From Saccopteryx bilineata (Eukaryota; Chordata; Mammalia; Chiroptera; Emballonuridae): a DNA stretch of 64,000 nucleotides. Position 1 is the stretch's first letter. Each line of letters starts with the position of its first letter. The position numbers and the translations under genes are program-made. The DNA lies in assembly GCF_036850765.1 (NCBI RefSeq), contig NC_089496.1:106165767-106229766 (forward strand). Direction: 5' to 3'. Positions 58,943 through 64,000 of the stretch are shown here, in pieces. Under the pieces are notes generated by a model, which searched no databases, had not been told where the DNA came from, and saw only the letters and a program-made list of their open reading frames with translations.

Positions 58943-58948
58943 TTTATT
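58943..58948 (-). terminator. candidate poly-A signal AATAAA
   Basis: The minus-strand AATAAA lies 1.24 kb downstream of the stop of the 60.2-kb exon and could end that transcript before the 58.4-kb exon is reached. Confidence 0.35.
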
Positions 58949-60191
58949 ATAACTGGTTTTTAAAAGATCAACAGGAATTAGACAAATGGACAAAACGGGG
59001 ACTGAATGGGCAGGCAGCTGGCCACAGAAGACAGGGACAGCTGGGAAAGCGCTCAAGACAGCCCTCCTGTCCTCACCAGGTGGCCACACAGCCCGACTGT
59101 AACTGTGACTGTGACAGACAAGTCTTGCCCCTCCCCCCTCCCAGTACAGAGCAGCCCCCTGCGGGGCAGACAAGGGACATCGCTCAGTGGGCAAAGGACC
59201 AAACTAAAGAGAGTGAAAGGCCAAGAGCGGCAGCGTCCTTCCCAAATAACCAGCGCAGCCGCCCCGCCCCCGGGGCCCGAGCAGAGGGCAGGCCACGGGG
59301 TCTCCTCCCTTCCCCGGGACAGAAGTCAGAGCCATGCCTACCTAGTTCAACGTGACTTGTCGCACAGCCACGAAAGAGTTCTCAACCAGCACCCAAGACG
59401 AGTGTCCTGAGTCCTGAGGGACGGAAAAATGAGTGCACCTGGACTTCTGATGAGGCGGTGCAGGCAGGAGCCAACACTTTCCTTTAAAATGCCATTTCTT
59501 AGATTTCTAGGAATAGATCAAATTATGTAATAAATAACTAGGGTAAACATATATTTTTGTCCAAATTGGGATACTCTGAGAGTAAAAGGGAGCACTAGTA
59601 ATAATTTTTCTAAGGAAAAAAAAATCATGCCAAGATGGCAGATATGAACAGGACTGTCCTGGGTCAACAGCCATCTGATGTCAAGACAACAGCCTTTTTT
59701 AAACGTTTGCACTTCCCTTTTTCGGGTTCCCCGTAAGCGACACAGCACAACCCTCAGCAGTGACACCAGGTGCCGCCTGGCTGGGCTCTCCTGCGGGGAC
59801 ATTTTCCAAGTCAGGAGGCGGACTTGCTGCTTCCTGCCCCACGCTGGGTTCTCTCTCTCACACTCTCTCTTTTTTCAGCCCAAACTAATGTTTTAAATGT
59901 ATCTGAGGAAACCGTTCGTTTTGATTTCTAACAGAACAAAAAAGTACAACATAATTTAAATCATTTAAGATGCACATACTGATTTTACGTTCCAAAATAT
60001 CAACAAGAAGTTTATCTTGTTCATATAACAAACTTCCAAAACGATAAATTCCTATTATGAGGCCAGATAACATATTTAAAATCTTTATATTAACCATGAG
60101 ATTCTCACAAATACATTCCACAAAATGGTTTAGAAAGGCTTATGGTAGTTGAACTGAGACAGCCAGCCGGCGGGCCTGGCGGGCCTGGCTG
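58949..60191 (-). other. probable 3' UTR of the 60.2-kb exon
   Basis: SINE-free sequence between the stop at 60192 and the candidate poly-A signal at 58943. The 59006-59410 plus-strand frame overlaps other frames in a GC-rich part and is not supported as coding. If the 58.4-kb exon is used instead, this stretch would be intronic. Confidence 0.45.
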
Positions 60192-60392
<201 letters not shown>

Positions 60393-60526
60393 TTAGAAAC
60401 AACACAGAGCAAACTGCTTCGCATTTCCTCATCTGAAAACACGTATCTGCAAGATAAAAATAAAGATGTCCTCTTCAAGCCATATGGTCAGGCGAGGGTG
60501 TACAGCATTGAGACCAACGTATGTCA

Positions 60527-60546
60527 ATAAATAAATAAATAAATAA
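60527..60546. repeat. (AATA)n short microsatellite
   Basis: Five AATA units, uninterrupted. Confidence 0.9.
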
Positions 60547-60889
60547 CACATGTGCTGCTGGAAAGTAATAAATTCCTGAAACATCAGGGAGAGACAGAAA
60601 CTGTATGCAATGAAAACACTGGCCTTCGACACTTGTTATTTTCTTGTAACAACAAAGTCTACGACAGGCAGCTTTCCTGAGTCGGACTGAGGCTCGTTAC
60701 CTGTCCTCGAGCCGCACCTGCCCGAGGCCTCCCTCGGCGGTTGCCATGAACACTGTGCCGTGGGCACTGCTGCTCTGTGGGCAGGGCGCAGTCTCCGCTC
60801 TCACGAAGGACACGGCACAGCCCACTAGGAGCTGCCATTATTGTCTCTCCTTTTTTTCCCCACAAAAGAGAATTCCTGGCTTTTAGCAG

Positions 60890-61290
60890 GACACACTGGC
60901 CCCCAGAGGAGAGCCTGGCCCCCAGCCTTCCTTGCAGCTGGGTGAAGTTCTGGCTAAGGCAACACAAGTTGAAGATTGTGTGGTTGTTTCGAGAGAGCTT
61001 TAAAAGGATGCCCTCTGCTTCTTTCATCCTTCATCCCTTCCTTCGCCCCCCACATGGCACCAGGACATCATGGCGGGAGCTCCAGCTGCTGTCTAGGAGC
61101 CTGGGCAGAGAGCTTTCCCTCAGTCTAGCAGAAACAAAGTCCAGGAGGTGCCAGGCAGAGAGGACTCCGTGGGACAAGCCCTGGCTGCCTGTGTCTAGAA
61201 TGTGACACAGAACAGAAATGAACAATCTTGTTTAAGCCAACTTATTTCAGGTTTCCATGGCTGGCAGTTGCTACTAATTCAAACTAATAC
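60890..61290 (+). mobile_element. old LTR, MaLR-like
   Basis: CCTTCCTTGCAGCTGGGTGAAG near the start, and TTGTTTAAGCCAACTTATTTC then CAGTTGCTACTAATTCAAAC at the end match the same ancient LTR type as 25605-25975. Confidence 0.6.
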
Positions 61291-61319
61291 AAAGAACAAC
61301 GTTAGGAAATCCACAACGG

Positions 61320-61545
61320 CTTGACCGGTGCTGGTGCAGATAGAGCAGTGCTGGTGCAGATAGAGCGTTGGCCTGGGACGCTGAAGTCTCATGGTCGAAA
61401 CCCTGAGGTCGCGGCTTGAGCAAGGGGTCACTGGCTCAGCTTGGGCCCTCCAGTCAAAGCAATCTATGAACAACTGAAGTGCCGCAACTACAAGCTGATG
61501 CTTCTCATTGCTTTCCCTTTCCCTCCCCTTCTCCCTTTCTCTCAC
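61320..61545 (+). mobile_element. bat-type SINE with duplicated A box
   Basis: A CTTGAC-type head is followed by two tandem copies of a 20-bp unit GTGCTGGTGCAGATAGAGC(A/G) at 61328-61347 and 61348-61367, each covering the A box. Then come GGTCGAAACCC (B box), CTTGAGCAAGGGGTCACTGG and a CT-rich tail. Confidence 0.85.
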
Positions 61546-61604
61546 ACACACACATACATCCATAGTGTCTTTCATCACTGACTCAAAAAGGCCACTTGTA
61601 AGAA

Positions 61605-61968
61605 ACATCCTACAATTATGGTTCCCTGGCTGCATACTGGAGTCATGTGAGGCGATTTTAAAAAATACAAAAGCCTGCCTGGCCTGTGGTGGCACAGTGG
61701 ATAGAGTGGCGACCTGGAATGCTGAGGTCATCGGTTCAAATCCTCGGGCTTGCTGGGTCAAGGCCCATACAAACAAGCAACCAATGAAAAGCGCGAAGGG
61801 AGCAACTACTCCTTGTCCCCCCTCTGTAAAATCAATAAATAAAATCCTCTAAAAAAAAATACAAAAGCCTGGATCCCATTCCCAGAGATCCTGATTTAAA
61901 AATTGGTCTGAACAGAGCCTGAGCATCAGTCCTTTCTTAAGGCTTTCAAAGTAGGCTGAGAACCACTG
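61605..61968. mobile_element. MER20-like hAT fossil split by a SINE
   Basis: Left part GGCTGCATACTGGAGTCATG then GATTTTAAAAAATAC; right part CCCATTCCCAGAGATCCTG and TGAGAACCACTG (terminal repeat) at 61957-61968. The SINE at 61678-61854 interrupts it. Confidence 0.7.
61678..61854 (+). mobile_element. bat-type SINE (short type), young
   Basis: CCTGGCCTGTGGTGGCACAG head, GGTTCAAATCCTCG B box, AATCAATAAATAAAATCC tail. Perfect 17-bp target duplication AAAAATACAAAAGCCTG (61661-61677, 61855-61871). Confidence 0.96.
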
Positions 61969-61989
61969 TCCCAGAAACACACATGCCAG

Positions 61990-62185
61990 CATTTGCACAT
62001 GTGAGTAAGGATGCTTACAGCAATGCTCTGAAAAACAGGAAGCACCTGCACATCCGCCAATGGAGGGCTGCTTAAATATGGTAAGGGAGAGCCATAGGAT
62101 AAAATGGTACACAGCCATTACACAAAGCAAGATAATTCGGTGAAAAAAAAAGCAAAGAAAGTACAAAAATTGGTTTTCATCCCTC
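61990..62185 (+). mobile_element. old L1 ORF2 fragment
   Basis: GCACCTGCACATCCGCCAAT, GAGGGCTGCTTAAATATGG and GGTACACAGCCATTACACAAAG match the L1 ORF2 'in-place survey' stretch common to L1M elements, heavily decayed. Confidence 0.6.
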
Positions 62186-62189
62186 TGCG

Positions 62190-63671
62190 TCACCAGGTCA
62201 GTAATGCTGGCTCCTCAGCGGCCCTTTATAGAAGAGCACCCCTCTTCCTTGTTCTCTCTCTTCATCACACTCACCTGACACACACATGTACTGCCTGCTG
62301 CCCTTCGCACTAGAAAGTACAATGAGTATCAAAACTCAATAAAACACTGCCATTAATAGTCCCCTAGTGTCCAGTACAGCAGGTGATAGGCAGGAGGTGC
62401 TCACGGATCCCTGCTGAATGACTGAGCAAGTCTATCTCTGAAGGTGGTATCACAAGGGACCTCCACACCATGGGACACACACACACACCTTCTGGATTTT
62501 CTATAATGAGCATAAAGCTTCTATAATTTAAAAAATAGTTTTTAAGGTTGATTGATGCATTTTATTTCTTTGCTAAATTTGGATCTTCTAGAAATGAGAA
62601 GTGGGAGCACTAGTCTCCTCTCCTATGCATCCAAAGGTGGTGACACTTCTCAGGGCCTTTCAGCCATAAACCCACTTCTCAGTCAATACTCAACCCTCCA
62701 CAACTTCACTATCTATAAGTTACAAATTTCATTGGATGCCCACTCATCCTCTATGCTTTAATACTTAGGTATACTTAGGGTGGATCACATTCCTTATTGT
62801 GTAATGAAAGCATTAAATAATAATTGTCTACTCTTCAACATACTGTTTCCTCTACCAGGTACTCATCAATCAGGATAAACCATCCAAGATCAGTTTCAGA
62901 AGAGAGGAAGTACCGATATCCCAAGAGAGATCCCATTCTATGCACTCGTCTCGTAGGCTACCTGATCTCCACCACCTTCTAAGAAAGAATCAGGGCATTC
63001 CCAATCCGACCACATTCTACGCCTGTTCAGATACTTGCAATGTGGGTGGTGCACAAGCTAATCAGGCTCCTGGCCGAGAGAGAAGTTACCCACATCAGAG
63101 GAAACAAGTGTCTTCCACTGAGAACCGCCTGGGAGGGCACGGTCAATGGGAGGAAGACACACTGAGGATGCAGCCAGAGGGTCCTCCCAGCGGCAGGACT
63201 GAAGGCCGGTGGAGTCTTAGATTGCCATCTTATCCAGGTACTCAGAGGAGAGCAAGGTGAACAGGAACAGAGTGGCAGGAGAAGGCCTCCTCAGAGCTGG
63301 GCTTCCTCCCCAGCGCTGTCCCCTGTTCCTGGCCCAACCGTCTGTCAGCCCTCAGCTCCAACCCCGCCTCCCGCATGCTGCAGGAGACAGAAGCCAGGCG
63401 GCCTCTCCCCCAAATCTCTCCTCCCTCCTCTCTGGCTCCAGCTGCTCTTGAAGTTGTCAAGGATCCAGCTTTCATGTGTAGCCCGGCCGCTGGGCCCATG
63501 GCTCTTCCGCCCAGGCGTGGCGGTGGTTTCCTGCTGCTGCTAAGCTCTGGGAAACCTCTCTGTGCTTGCAGCTCTCGGCAGTCCCTGCATCCAACGCGCT
63601 CGGCTGGAGATACCTGCCCTGCTTCTGGTCCCTGGGTGGACACACCAACTCCAAACTGTGTTGTTTCTTAC
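62190..63671. other. no supported feature
   Basis: Unique sequence. The GC-rich 63242-63643 part has frames on both strands but no supportable splice pair. Probably intron of the minus-strand gene. Confidence 0.4.
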
Positions 63672-63708
63672 AGATTCCTTTATCCAACCGAAGCAGAAAA
63701 TCCATGTA
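63672..63708 (-). CDS. candidate 37-nt internal exon
   Basis: The minus strand reads TATTTTCTTGTTTTAAAG before it (acceptor) and GTAAGAAAC after it (good donor). The 37 nt give 12 codons (YMDFLLRLDKGI) plus one base. That base completes TTT with the 58.2-kb exon (in frame, about 76 residues together) but TAG with the 60.2-kb exon. The acceptor is modest and the exon is very short, so it may be chance. Confidence 0.4.
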
Positions 63709-64000
63709 CTTTAAAACAAGAAAATATTTATTTAACATTTACTGTTACCACAGCCCTCACCAGGGTAAGTGACAAGCAGAGGGAAAGGCAGCAACCTGGC
63801 TCCTGCTGTCAGTCCCGAGCATGTTAAGGCACGTGCATTCATTACAGCACAGACAGCCGCCTCCATCACCCGCTATAAACGCTGCAGGCAGGGAGAGGTC
63901 GCTTCAAGTATGCTTTGAGTCTAATAGAAAACCCATCAAGATCAGCGAGAACAGCAAAGGAGAGACACAAGAACATTGCCAAAATTGCCCCATACCTTCT
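63709..64000. other. no clear feature; possible exon edge at the end
   Basis: The last bases read, on the minus strand, AGAAG followed by GTATGG, which could be the 3' end of an exon (63996-64000) cut by the window. This is too little to call. Confidence 0.25.

Noticed and set aside
58937..59410. Frames on both strands in a GC-rich patch
   Set aside because: Overlapping, lacking start context or domains, and lying in a probable 3' UTR or intron.
60659..60740. Possible exon on the minus strand ending in GGACAG|GTAACG
   Set aside because: The acceptor upstream is weak and the frame gives no recognisable peptide in the phase needed by the 60.2-kb exon.

Overview
This is nuclear DNA from a placental mammal, almost certainly a bat. 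Ancient mammal-wide repeats (MIR, L2, old L1, MLT1-type LTRs, MER-type hAT fossils) form the background. On top lie many young tRNA-derived SINEs of the kinds I know from bats (VES/Rhin-like heads beginning GCCTGACC or GGCCCTGGC) and several well-preserved cut-and-paste DNA transposons, which are unusual as young insertions in mammals outside bats. The SINE types resemble those of horseshoe-bat relatives more than Myotis, but I assign that from memory and cannot verify it. No bacterial features (operons, CRISPR, rRNA) are present, and most open frames in the window are chance or repeat-derived.

Layout. 0-8 kb: old repeats, microsatellites and a MIR cluster, then a complete 295-bp non-autonomous hAT. 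8-14.3 kb: a nested transposon block. It holds an old L1 split by a solo LTR, a truncated hAT MITE, and a 3.1-kb full-length hAT with a broken transposase and a SINE inside it. 14.3-33 kb: mostly unique sequence with scattered repeats, a dense repeat-poor stretch (about 16.5-22 kb), and an L1 plus a SINE stacked at one target site (26.7-27.9 kb). 33-37 kb: another repeat-poor block, a candidate for conserved regulatory DNA. 37.5-39 kb: an old L1 interrupted by a 606-bp mariner-like element that still encodes only its DNA-binding domain. 40-56.6 kb: repeat-rich, with many young SINEs, two of them stacked at one site. 56.6-64 kb: the 3' part of at least one protein-coding gene on the minus strand.

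Genes. The only host coding sequence I can support is on the minus strand at the right end. There are two terminal coding exons (58205-58401 and 60192-60370), each with a good splice acceptor, an open frame and a stop codon, and a possible 37-nt internal exon at 63672-63708. The 58.2-kb exon ends in a hydrophobic segment plus a basic tail and looks like a membrane tail anchor. I do not recognise the gene or genes. Both terminal exons accept the same splice phase, so they could be alternative last exons of one gene, but the 37-nt exon joins in frame only to the 58.2-kb exon.
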